From positions 1 through 64,000 of the forward strand of contig DRNU01000225.1 of NCBI GenBank assembly GCA_011374975.1: DNA of 64,000 nt. The letters run 5' to 3'. How positions within the stretch are numbered: position 1 is the stretch's first letter; each line of letters begins with the position of its first letter. The DNA comes from Gammaproteobacteria bacterium. Lineage in GTDB: Bacteria; Pseudomonadota; Gammaproteobacteria; DSM-19610. A model generated the notes under the pieces. The model saw only the letters and a list, made by a program, of their open reading frames with translations, was not told the DNA's origin and ran no database searches. This document shows positions 1-8,232 of the stretch, piece after piece. The translations under genes and the position numbers were made by a program.

Positions 1-2
1 GG

Positions 3-623
3 GCGGATGCCGAGCCAACCGTCGGGCTTGACCGCCCGGATGATGACCGGTTTTCCGGCATGGTGGCTGCACAGATCGGAATCGGCTCGCCGGCTCTCAG
101 GAACAGGGATGCGATGCCGGATTTCGCCAAACAGTACTTTGCCGGCCGCCTGTCCGCCCAGACCAAAAATGCCGAGGGCCTGCTGGCGATCCTGGATGAC
201 TATTTCCACATGCCGGCGACACTGGACCAGTTCGTCGGTGAATGGCTGGCCATGCCGGCGCATTCGCAGATGCGGCTCGGTATGTCGCGCCTGACCGGTT
301 CACTGGGCGAGACGACCACGCTGGGGGAGTATGTCTGGGAATGCCAGCATAAATTCCGGCTCACCTTCGGGCCACTGAGTATGGACGACTACCAGCGCAT
401 GCTGCCCGGGGGCGCCAGTCTTACCGCCCTGATTGCGATTGTGCGTACCTATATCGGGGACGAATACAACTGGGACGTCTGCCTGATCCTGGACAAATCC
501 GAAGTCAGGCCAACCTTGCTGGGTGAGTTCGGGCAACTGGGCTGGACAACCTGGATGTCTGACCAGGAACCGGAACACGATCCGCAAGACCTGTACCTGG
601 ACCCGATGCAGGAAGTGATTTGA
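3..623 (+). CDS. tssG: T6SS baseplate protein TssG, C-terminal part (5' end outside window)
   Basis: This is the open C-terminal part of a TssG (ImpH/VasB) protein, a component of the T6SS baseplate wedge that works with TssE, TssF and TssK at the inner membrane. The frame is open from the first bases, so the start lies upstream. The segment GIGSPALRNRD followed by YFAGRLS, and the later stretch LTFGPLSMDDYQRMLPGG, are typical of TssG C-termini. It is followed 59 bases later by clpV on the same strand, the usual order in T6SS clusters. Family recognition is by eye; the N-terminal half cannot be judged. Confidence 0.85.
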   Translation, partial: ADAEPTVGLDRPDDDRFSGMVAAQIGIGSPALRNRDAMPDFAKQYFAGRLSAQTKNAEGLLAILDDYFHMPATLDQFVGEWLAMPAHSQMRLGMSRLTGSLGETTTLGEYVWECQHKFRLTFGPLSMDDYQRMLPGGASLTALIAIVRTYIGDEYNWDVCLILDKSEVRPTLLGEFGQLGWTTWMSDQEPEHDPQDLYLDPMQEVI

Positions 624-682
624 AGTGGCGCGGGTAAGCGCCTGCGCAGGCAGTTCAAACAAAACAGAGTAGGAGTAGGGAA

Positions 683-3442
683 ATGACGGAAATCAGCCGC
701 ACGGCACTGTTTGGCAAGTTAAACAAGGTGGCCTACAAGGCAATAGAGAGTGCAACCGTGTTCTGCAAGATGCGCGGCAATCCCTATGTTGAACTGGTGC
801 ACTGGTTGCACCAGATTCTCCAGGTCCGGGACTCGGACCTGCACCACATCATCAAACAGTTTGATATCAACCCGTCCACCCTGGTCAAGGATATGACCGA
901 TGCCCTGGACACCCTGCCCAGGGGGTCGACATCCATTTCCGACCTGTCGGTTCACGTCGAGGAAGCTGTGGAACGCGGCTGGGTCTATGGCAGCCTGATG
1001 TTCGGCGAATCACAGGTGCGTACCGGCCACCTGATGGTCGGTATTGTCAAAACACGGGGGCTGCGCAATGAGCTGCTGTCGATTTCAAAGGAATTCGACA
1101 AGATAAAAACCGAAACCCTGACTGAACGATTCGACGAAGTGGTCGCGGGTTCGCCCGAGGAAGGCATGGGTGCCACCGACGGCTTCCAGGCCGGTGGCGG
1201 GGCGGTTCCCGGTGAAGCCAGTGGTGCCATGCCGCCGGCGCAGATGGGCAAGCAGGAGGCGCTCAGGCAGTTTACTGTCGATCTCACCGAGCAGGCCCGC
1301 GAGGGGAAAATGGATCCGATTGTCGGTCGCGATGAAGAAATCCGTCAGATCATCGACATCCTCATGCGCCGGCGCCAGAACAACCCGATACTGACGGGCG
1401 AGGCGGGTGTCGGCAAGACCGCGGTGGTGGAAGGTTTTGCACAACGTATCGTGGCCGGTGATGTCCCGCCGCCATTACAGGATGTGATCCTGCGTTCGCT
1501 CGATGTCGGCCTGCTGCAGGCCGGTGCAAGCATGAAGGGGGAATTCGAACAGCGTCTGAAACAGGTGATCGAAGAAGTGCAGTCTTCGGAAAAACCCATC
1601 ATCATGTTTATCGACGAAGCGCACACCCTGATTGGCGCCGGCGGTGCAGCGGGTACCGGCGACGCCGCCAACCTGCTCAAGCCGGCACTGGCGCGCGGTA
1701 CCCTGCGTACCGTGGCAGCGACCACCTGGGCTGAATACAAGAAGCACATCGAAAAAGATCCTGCATTGACCCGCCGCTTCCAGGTTGTGCAGGTCGACGA
1801 GCCCAGCGAAGAAAAAGCCATACTGATGATGCGCGGTGTGGCGAGCGTGATGGAGAAGCACCACAAGGTTCAGTTGCTCGACGAAGCACTGGAAGCCTCT
1901 GTACGCCTGTCGCACCGGTATATCCCGGCGCGCCAGTTGCCCGATAAATCAGTCAGCCTGCTGGACACGGCGTGTGCCCGTGTGGCCATCAGCCAGCACG
2001 CGGTCCCAGCCGAGGTCGATGACAGCCGGCGCCGTATCGAAGCGCTTGAAAGAGAGCTGGATATCATCGGGCGGGAAAAGGCGGTGGGCGTCGATACCAG
2101 CCAGCGCGAGGCCAGTGCGGAAGAGAAACTGGCCGCGGAAAAACAGCGGCTGGAAGAACTGGATGGGCGCTGGAACGGTGAGAAGGCGCTGGTCGAACAG
2201 ATACTGGAGCTGCGGGGCAAACTCAGGGGTCGGGTGGAGAAGGTCGAAGGCACCGACAGTGAGCTGGAGCAGGCAGCCGATGAAGCTGCCGAAGATGTGT
2301 CCGTCGATTCAGCCGACCCCGGTGAGGGGGAAGACAAGTTGTCCGGGGCCGAGCGGGAAGCCTTGCTTGAGGAGTTGAAGGTCCTGCAGGCCAAACTGCG
2401 CGAACTGCAGGGCGAGCACCCCCTGATTCTGCCCTCCGTGGATCAACAGGCCGTTGGCTCGGTGGTCCAGGACTGGACCGGTATTCCGGTCGGACGCATG
2501 GTCAAGAACGAAGTCGAGACAGTGCTGCACCTGGCCGACATCATCGAACAGCGCATCATCGGCCAGCGCCATGCGCTGGATATGATTGCCAGGCGTATCC
2601 AGACATCGCGCGCCAGCCTGGATAATCCCAACAAGCCTATCGGTGTGTTCATGCTGGCCGGTACTTCCGGTGTTGGCAAGACCGAAACCGCTCTGGCGCT
2701 GGCAGAGGCGCTGTATGGCGGTGAACAGAACATCATCACTATCAACATGAGCGAGTACCAGGAAGCACACACGGTGTCGACCCTGAAAGGCGCACCGCCC
2801 GGCTATGTCGGCTACGGCGAGGGCGGGGTGCTCACCGAGGCGGTACGTCGCCGGCCGTACAGCGTGGTGCTGCTGGATGAAGTGGAAAAGGCCCACCCCG
2901 ATGTGCATGAAATCTTTTTCCAGGTGTTTGACAAGGGCTGGATGGAAGACGGTGAAGGCCGGGTTATTGATTTCAAGAACACCCTGATCCTCCTGACCAC
3001 CAATGCCGGTACCGACCTGATTGCCAACCTGTGCAAGGACCCGGAGCTCATGCCCGATCCCGAGGGCATCGCCAAGGCACTGCGCGAACCCCTGCTCAAG
3101 GTGTTCCCGCCGGCGCTGCTCGGTCGCCTGGTGGTGATTCCCTATTACCCGCTCACCGACGAAATAATTGCTGCAATCGCCAGGCTGCAGCTCAAGCGCA
3201 TCGAGAAGCGCATTATGGAAAATCACAAGGTGCCGTTCAGTTACGATGAGGATGTTGTCAAGCTGATTACCGAACGCTGTACGGAAGTCGAAAGTGGCGG
3301 GCGCATGATAGATGCGATCCTGACCAATACCGTTTTGCCGGAAATCAGCCAGGTATTCCTGACCCGGATGATCGAGGGCAAGCCGGCAGAAAAGGTACAT
3401 GTCGGTGTAAGTGAAGGTGAGTTCTCATATACTTTTGATTAG
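683..3442 (+). CDS. clpV: T6SS AAA+ ATPase TssH (ClpV)
   Basis: ClpV is the ClpB-like ATPase that disassembles the contracted TssB/TssC sheath so that it can be reused. At 919 residues it has an N-domain (about 1-160), a first AAA+ module with Walker A GEAGVGKT near residue 239, a coiled middle domain, and a second AAA+ module with GTSGVGKT near residue 660. The start ATG has a good Shine-Dalgarno (AGGAGTAGGG). An acidic, Glu/Asp-rich stretch at about 520-560 makes the middle domain longer than usual. The position just after tssG marks it as the T6SS member of the Clp family rather than ClpB. Confidence 0.95.
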   Translation: MTEISRTALFGKLNKVAYKAIESATVFCKMRGNPYVELVHWLHQILQVRDSDLHHIIKQFDINPSTLVKDMTDALDTLPRGSTSISDLSVHVEEAVERGWVYGSLMFGESQVRTGHLMVGIVKTRGLRNELLSISKEFDKIKTETLTERFDEVVAGSPEEGMGATDGFQAGGGAVPGEASGAMPPAQMGKQEALRQFTVDLTEQAREGKMDPIVGRDEEIRQIIDILMRRRQNNPILTGEAGVGKTAVVEGFAQRIVAGDVPPPLQDVILRSLDVGLLQAGASMKGEFEQRLKQVIEEVQSSEKPIIMFIDEAHTLIGAGGAAGTGDAANLLKPALARGTLRTVAATTWAEYKKHIEKDPALTRRFQVVQVDEPSEEKAILMMRGVASVMEKHHKVQLLDEALEASVRLSHRYIPARQLPDKSVSLLDTACARVAISQHAVPAEVDDSRRRIEALERELDIIGREKAVGVDTSQREASAEEKLAAEKQRLEELDGRWNGEKALVEQILELRGKLRGRVEKVEGTDSELEQAADEAAEDVSVDSADPGEGEDKLSGAEREALLEELKVLQAKLRELQGEHPLILPSVDQQAVGSVVQDWTGIPVGRMVKNEVETVLHLADIIEQRIIGQRHALDMIARRIQTSRASLDNPNKPIGVFMLAGTSGVGKTETALALAEALYGGEQNIITINMSEYQEAHTVSTLKGAPPGYVGYGEGGVLTEAVRRRPYSVVLLDEVEKAHPDVHEIFFQVFDKGWMEDGEGRVIDFKNTLILLTTNAGTDLIANLCKDPELMPDPEGIAKALREPLLKVFPPALLGRLVVIPYYPLTDEIIAAIARLQLKRIEKRIMENHKVPFSYDEDVVKLITERCTEVESGGRMIDAILTNTVLPEISQVFLTRMIEGKPAEKVHVGVSEGEFSYTFD

Positions 3443-3455
3443 TTGACGGCTATGT

Positions 3456-3782
3456 GTGCATGACACAGGGACTGGAATAATACTCAACTATCCGCTTTTT
3501 GCATCGAGCAAGCGTATCCGGGCGGCCGCCAGGAATGCGCCACCGTTAAAGAAAGGCCACAGGGGGTACGGGGTGGCCCTTCTCCAGGGGGCGTTGATCG
3601 ACCTGGGCTACAAGCTGCCTCTTATAGAAGAGTCTGTTGAAATCAAGGATGCCTTCATGGGCGATTTCCACTGCCAGGGTCTGGCGAAAGAGTACAACGA
3701 GATCGGCTCTTTCAGTAAAACATTTGTCTGGAAGCATGGCGAAGCGATTCCTGCCGGGCAAATAACGCCGAAATCACGCTAG
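3456..3782 (+). CDS. Small peptidoglycan-binding-like protein in T6SS cluster
   Basis: This is a 108-residue protein from a GTG start just after clpV. Residues about 28-52 (APPLKKGHRGYGVALLQGAL, then IDLGYKLP) match the first helix region of PG_binding_1 domains. The following stretches KDAFMGDF and AKEYNEIG plausibly correspond to the DGxFG and KxFQ parts of the fold in degenerate form. Small proteins with this layout occur in other T6SS clusters, where they may help an effector or structural part meet the cell wall. The domain is divergent, and a decayed gene is the alternative. It overlaps the GTG that precedes the next gene by one base. Confidence 0.55.
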   Translation: MHDTGTGIILNYPLFASSKRIRAAARNAPPLKKGHRGYGVALLQGALIDLGYKLPLIEESVEIKDAFMGDFHCQGLAKEYNEIGSFSKTFVWKHGEAIPAGQITPKSR

Positions 3783-3802
3783 TGGAAAGCATGCGAGGGT
3801 CT

Positions 3803-4243
3803 ATGAAAATATCTGGAATACTCATCCTGTCACTCCTGCTGGCACTGGTAGCGTGTGATGGGGCAAGCGATAAGGGAACCGGCACAATGAATACGATCAA
3901 CCTCTCCGAATGGGAACGCAAAATGCACGTCACATTTCCCGAAGACACCCGGGCCCTGGGGCTTCGGGTCGAGCCCGGGATGGACGACGCAGCCTACCTG
4001 AAAGTGCGCATGCCGGTACGGGCCTGGGAGAAATTCCTTGAAGAATCCCCTGTCGATCCGCAGGATCTGGACACCGCAAAACGGTTCTTCCTCGGTGATG
4101 ACGACGACTGGTGGGATCCCGGTAAACCGGCGGAACTGCCCACAGCCCAGGCGAACCTGCCGGATGGCAGTGTTTTAAATCTTGGTGTGGATCTGTCCGG
4201 GGCGACTGAGGCCACGGTTTATCTCATGTGGCACCAGCGTTGA
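3803..4243 (+). CDS. Lipoprotein of unknown function, possible T6SS immunity protein
   Basis: This is a 146-residue predicted lipoprotein. The chosen ATG gives a clean signal peptide, MKISGILILSLLLALVAC, with lipobox LVAC; upstream GTG/ATG codons at 3782 and 3791 would put extra residues before it. The mature part is acidic (a run of four Asp near residue 93) and has no domain that I recognise. It follows the peptidoglycan-binding-like gene closely and lies between clpV and the sheath-fusion gene. A periplasmic lipoprotein beside a wall-binding T6SS protein fits an immunity role, but that is inference from position only. Confidence 0.65.
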   Translation: MKISGILILSLLLALVACDGASDKGTGTMNTINLSEWERKMHVTFPEDTRALGLRVEPGMDDAAYLKVRMPVRAWEKFLEESPVDPQDLDTAKRFFLGDDDDWWDPGKPAELPTAQANLPDGSVLNLGVDLSGATEATVYLMWHQR

Positions 4244-4292
4244 GCCGGACAGCAGGTGCAGTGACTGGCGATGGAGATACCGGTGCCCGGCC

Positions 4293-5816
4293 TTACCATT
4301 GTCCGGCCAGTGCAGGGCTGGTTTCTGAAACAGACTGAAAACGTGGCAGTCGCACACTGTTGGTATTTTTCAGGCTGACCAGTGGTATCAGGCCCAGCTG
4401 CAGAATACGGTCTATTGCTGTCTCTGACAGAAAAACCTCGCTACACGGGGTGAGCGTCCATTCTCCGTTCTCCTGGTAGCTGTAGGCCGGTAACTCACCG
4501 ATATCCTGCACGTCATCCGGTTGCATCCGCCAGCCCCGTTCGGTAAATGCCCGGGCGATCAACCGGGCGACGGCGAAGGCCGGGTTCCCCCACAGCAGCT
4601 GGTTTGTATTCCCGGGTTCTGTTATCTCCTCGAACGCAAACAGTTCAAGCTCGTCAGTGTTTTCACCATAGGGCAGGCGCATCAGCAGGCGCGGAAGTGC
4701 CAGCCCGATCCAGGGAGCGACCGGGCTTTGTCGCAGTGCCTGCCAGTTGTCTGATTCCTGTTCTGCGGGCTTCCAGTCACGCGGGTCCGGTGTCGCGGGG
4801 AGAGACCGGCAGCCGAGAATACCCGGGCTCGCGGCAGCCAGGAGCGGGCCCCCGGCCTGCGCTGCAACGGTGCCCAGTGCGGCAAGCACGGCAACATCTT
4901 CGGGGGACGCGTCAAAGGTATATGCCCCTACGATCAGTGACCAGGGTGAATTGCCGGGTGTTCTGCTGCCCTGCGTAACAAGCCGTTGAAACAGCCCGGA
5001 CTGCTCCAGGTCATCACCGGCCTGTTGAAAATCGCTCAACAGTTCATCCCTGGAAACATCACAGGCGAACAGTTTCAGGTTTTCATCCAGCTCTGTACGT
5101 CTTGCCAGGAAATCAAGCCCGCGCCACAGGGCTTCCAGGGCCCTGAATTCAGGATGCTGCAGGATTTGTCGCATCAGGTCACTGATCGCGTCTTCGGCGG
5201 CAGTCGTGTAGACGCGTTGTTCCGGTGCGGTTTCCGGTACTATCTGGTCTTTAATGGCTTCGCTGATCAGCTGTTCAACAGCGGAATGCGCATGCCGGGC
5301 GGGAGGGGATTCTTCTGTTGCAGCCGAACGGCCCAGAAGGCGTTCAAAGGTCGCGCTGTCGTCTTCCCCGCTGGCTGCAACTGTTGAGCGGGTTGACTCC
5401 TGCGTGGAGTTTGCAGTGATTGGCGGGCGGTGTATGGCGCGCAGTTGTGCGGCAGCTTCCGGGAATGTTGCGTTATCCGACAGGCGCCGGACGATATCAC
5501 GGAGTTCGTCAAAGACCGGCAGCCGCCGGTACAGACTGTCGGGATGGAAATCATCCATGGCCGAAAAAGTAACCGGCACCATCAGGCCATTCTCCAGCTG
5601 CAGGTCGAGTGTGGGCGTGAACTGCCCGGGCAGTTGGTCCAGGCTGTCGGGGTCAACCGGGTAGATCCGGCGTTCAGGCAGCGGGGTTCCTTCAGGCCGG
5701 GTCGATGAGGCCGAAAAATTGCCCAGTACCAGAATCTGCATGGGGTCAGTCTCGCGGGGAGCGGGTGTTCCGCGCGACGAGGAAAACCCGAAGCTGAATT
5801 CGATACGACCACCCAT
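4293..5816 (-). CDS. Fused TssB-like/TssC-like T6SS sheath protein
   Basis: This 507-residue protein joins both T6SS sheath subunits in one chain. The N-terminal part (1-130) is TssB-like, with MQILVLGNFS at 26-35 and MDDFHPDSL at 87-95. A low-complexity linker (about 130-205) follows. The rest is TssC-like, with HPEFRALEALWRGLDFL at 221-237, LPRLLMRLPYG at 374-384 and LWGNPAFAVARL at 408-419. It stops soon after a GLIPL segment, shorter than normal TssC. It is encoded opposite to clpV and diverges from vgrG. It could be a minor or regulatory sheath subunit, or part of a second contractile apparatus. It probably does not replace the standard tssB/tssC pair, which would lie outside the window. 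Confidence 0.8.
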   Translation of the reverse strand: MGGRIEFSFGFSSSRGTPAPRETDPMQILVLGNFSASSTRPEGTPLPERRIYPVDPDSLDQLPGQFTPTLDLQLENGLMVPVTFSAMDDFHPDSLYRRLPVFDELRDIVRRLSDNATFPEAAAQLRAIHRPPITANSTQESTRSTVAASGEDDSATFERLLGRSAATEESPPARHAHSAVEQLISEAIKDQIVPETAPEQRVYTTAAEDAISDLMRQILQHPEFRALEALWRGLDFLARRTELDENLKLFACDVSRDELLSDFQQAGDDLEQSGLFQRLVTQGSRTPGNSPWSLIVGAYTFDASPEDVAVLAALGTVAAQAGGPLLAAASPGILGCRSLPATPDPRDWKPAEQESDNWQALRQSPVAPWIGLALPRLLMRLPYGENTDELELFAFEEITEPGNTNQLLWGNPAFAVARLIARAFTERGWRMQPDDVQDIGELPAYSYQENGEWTLTPCSEVFLSETAIDRILQLGLIPLVSLKNTNSVRLPRFQSVSETSPALAGQW

Positions 5817-5920
5817 CTGGTATTCTCCCTGTTATGAATATCTGCGAGTGTAGACGCAATTGCCGGTAAAGACATCAGGCTGTCAGGCCCGGTATCGCTT
5901 TATTAAACGGTCAATTGGCA

Positions 5921-5926
5921 TATAAT
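5921..5926 (+). promoter_or_regulatory. Possible -10 element upstream of vgrG
   Basis: A perfect TATAAT lies in an AT-rich stretch of the 218-base divergent region between the sheath-fusion gene and vgrG, about 110 bases before the vgrG start. No good -35 hexamer is visible at 16-18 bases upstream (CTTTAT is the best), so an activator may be needed or the match may be chance. Confidence 0.3.
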
Positions 5927-6034
5927 TAAACTGATAAGAAGCGTAGTGAAGTCCCGTATGCTGACCAGCCGGATCGGCCCAGTAATTAAGAATATGCGGA
6001 ATAACTAACTATTAAGAACAGGACGGATTCCCCC

Positions 6035-8179
6035 ATGGCCAATACACGCCCCCTGACATTTAAAACGCCGCTTAAGGATGAACTGGCCATAACCTCATTG
6101 CAGGGGCATGAATCTCTGGGGCGCCTCTTCCAGTATGACCTTGAACTTTTCAGCCTCAACGAAGAAATCAATATCGACGATATTCTCGGGCAGGCTGTCA
6201 CCGTGCATTTCGATGCCGGTAGCGATGAGGAGCGGTACTTCAACGGTATTGTCAGCGCCTTCTCGCAGACCGGGCAGGTGGAGGATGGCGGTGCGACCTA
6301 TCAGGCGACGCTGCGGCCCTGGCTATGGTTCCTGACGCGCGCCGCGGACTGCCGTGTTTTCCTGCAGATGTCAGTGCCGGACATTATCAAACAGGTTATC
6401 AAGGACCAGGGATTCAGCGATATCAGGGACGAGCTGACCGAGAAGCACGAGGCCTGGGATTTCTGCGTTCAGTACCGCGAGACAGACTTCAACTTCATCA
6501 GTCGCCTGATGGAAGAAGAGGGGATCTATTATTACTTTACCCATGAGAAAGACAAACATATTCTCGTGCTGGCGGATTCCGGGAGTGCCCACGAGGCTAT
6601 CCGCAATGATGCGGTCATGTACTACGCTGTAGCGGGTTCCAACCTGAGAAGCGAACAGTGCGTGTCCTCATGGTTTGTCCGTCGCGAAGTGCAACCGGGT
6701 GCCTATGCATTAAACGACTATGATTTCAGACGGCCGAAGGCCGCCCTCAGAGTGCGCGAGCAGATACAGAAAAAACACGCCGGTTCGGAGTATGAAATCT
6801 ACGACTACCCGGGGGAATACGCGGACCGTTTTGAGGGGAGTAAAGGCGAATACGCGGATCTTCGGATCCAGGAACTGCATGTTCAGCAGGACCGGGCCGA
6901 GGGCATAACCGACCTGCGTATCATGTCCACCGGTGGCCTGTTCAAGCTGGACAACCACCCCAGGAAAGACCAGAACAAGGAATACCTGGTCACCGATACG
7001 GTCTACGAGATTTCCCTGTATGGCGACTCGGGTGGCGGGAATGAAATGGTGTACCAATGCCAGTTTACGGCCATTGACAGCCAGACACCGTTCCGCCCGG
7101 GGCGTGTAACACGAAAACCCGTGGTACAGGGACCGCAAACCGCGGTGGTCGTCGATGATGCCGCCGACGAATATGGCCGGGTAAAAGTCCGGTTCTTCTG
7201 GGACCGGGACGAGGATGATTCCTGCTGGGTGCGTGTCTCGCAGAATTCGGCGGGCATGGGCTGGGGCAGCATGTTTGTCCCGCACGTCGGGCACGAGGTT
7301 ATTGTCAGCTTCCTGGAAGGGGACCCGGACCGGCCGATCATTACCGGGCGGGTCTACAATGCCGAGAACATGCCGCCCGATCTCTGGACCGGGGGTATAG
7401 ACAACAGCGTGATAACAGATCACGTTGAGAACAAGATCAACCTGGACGGGGCGGGTACGCCGATAATCCATATTACCCAGCCGTCCGGTAATGAAATCCT
7501 GATGAATGATGACGAAGGGATTCAGGTCAGGGACCACTATGGCAACGAAATTGTCATGGATGCGCAGCAAGGTACGATCAAGATACGTTCTCCCAGCCAT
7601 GAATCTGTTTTTATCCTGGGTCAGAGCCTCTACTTTTCAACGGACAGCGATGCGAAAACCCTTGTAAAGGGTAATGAGACCAGGCTGATTTCGGGAAAGC
7701 TTGAGACAAAGATACTTGATTTTACATCAGAGACTTTTGTTGGCATGAAGCACTCGCAGTCGCTTGCCGCCACGTATGATACTTTCATTGGCCTGAAAAC
7801 CGCCACATCCATGGCAGTCGATATATCCGGGAACAAGGATATAAAGGTTTTCAAGGATAAAAAAGTCGAGCACACGCTTGACGAGTACATGAAAGTGGCC
7901 GCGAAGCAATATGTGAAGTTCAACGTCGACGGTGAGTCTTCGGAGCTGCACCTGACAAAGACAGCCGCGCTTACGGCATCCGGGGCATCCTCCATTGAAA
8001 TCAAGAAAGATGCCGAAATCATTATTTCGGGCAAGAACAAGGTGAATGTGAATGGCCCCGACCAGATCACATTAAGCGCAAAGAAAGGCGAAGTAAAAAT
8101 GAAGGCAGGCTCCAAGGGTATCAAGCTGAATACAGGTGGCAATGTGACCGTCAGCGGATCAAAGATCAACATCGGTTAA
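6035..8179 (+). CDS. vgrG: T6SS spike protein VgrG (TssI)
   Basis: VgrG trimers form the needle spike at the tip of the T6SS tube and carry effectors. The 714-residue protein has the phage gp27-like N-terminal part, beginning LTFKTPLKDELAITSLQGHE, and the gp5-like OB/needle core around residues 360-470 with WVRVSQNSAGMGWGSMFVPHVG. A repetitive beta-helical tail ends GGNVTVSGSKINIG. There is no extra C-terminal enzymatic domain, so this is a structural, not an evolved, VgrG. It heads a same-strand run of spike-loading genes. Confidence 0.95.
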   Translation: MANTRPLTFKTPLKDELAITSLQGHESLGRLFQYDLELFSLNEEINIDDILGQAVTVHFDAGSDEERYFNGIVSAFSQTGQVEDGGATYQATLRPWLWFLTRAADCRVFLQMSVPDIIKQVIKDQGFSDIRDELTEKHEAWDFCVQYRETDFNFISRLMEEEGIYYYFTHEKDKHILVLADSGSAHEAIRNDAVMYYAVAGSNLRSEQCVSSWFVRREVQPGAYALNDYDFRRPKAALRVREQIQKKHAGSEYEIYDYPGEYADRFEGSKGEYADLRIQELHVQQDRAEGITDLRIMSTGGLFKLDNHPRKDQNKEYLVTDTVYEISLYGDSGGGNEMVYQCQFTAIDSQTPFRPGRVTRKPVVQGPQTAVVVDDAADEYGRVKVRFFWDRDEDDSCWVRVSQNSAGMGWGSMFVPHVGHEVIVSFLEGDPDRPIITGRVYNAENMPPDLWTGGIDNSVITDHVENKINLDGAGTPIIHITQPSGNEILMNDDEGIQVRDHYGNEIVMDAQQGTIKIRSPSHESVFILGQSLYFSTDSDAKTLVKGNETRLISGKLETKILDFTSETFVGMKHSQSLAATYDTFIGLKTATSMAVDISGNKDIKVFKDKKVEHTLDEYMKVAAKQYVKFNVDGESSELHLTKTAALTASGASSIEIKKDAEIIISGKNKVNVNGPDQITLSAKKGEVKMKAGSKGIKLNTGGNVTVSGSKINIG

Positions 8180-8232
8180 ACGCGGGCGCCGTATGCCATG
8201 CCCACCGGGAAGGATGTTCAGGAAGAATCGAC

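Noticed and set aside
2309-3400. 363-codon open frame opposite clpV
   Set aside because: It is antisense to the second AAA+ domain of clpV and has no protein signature.
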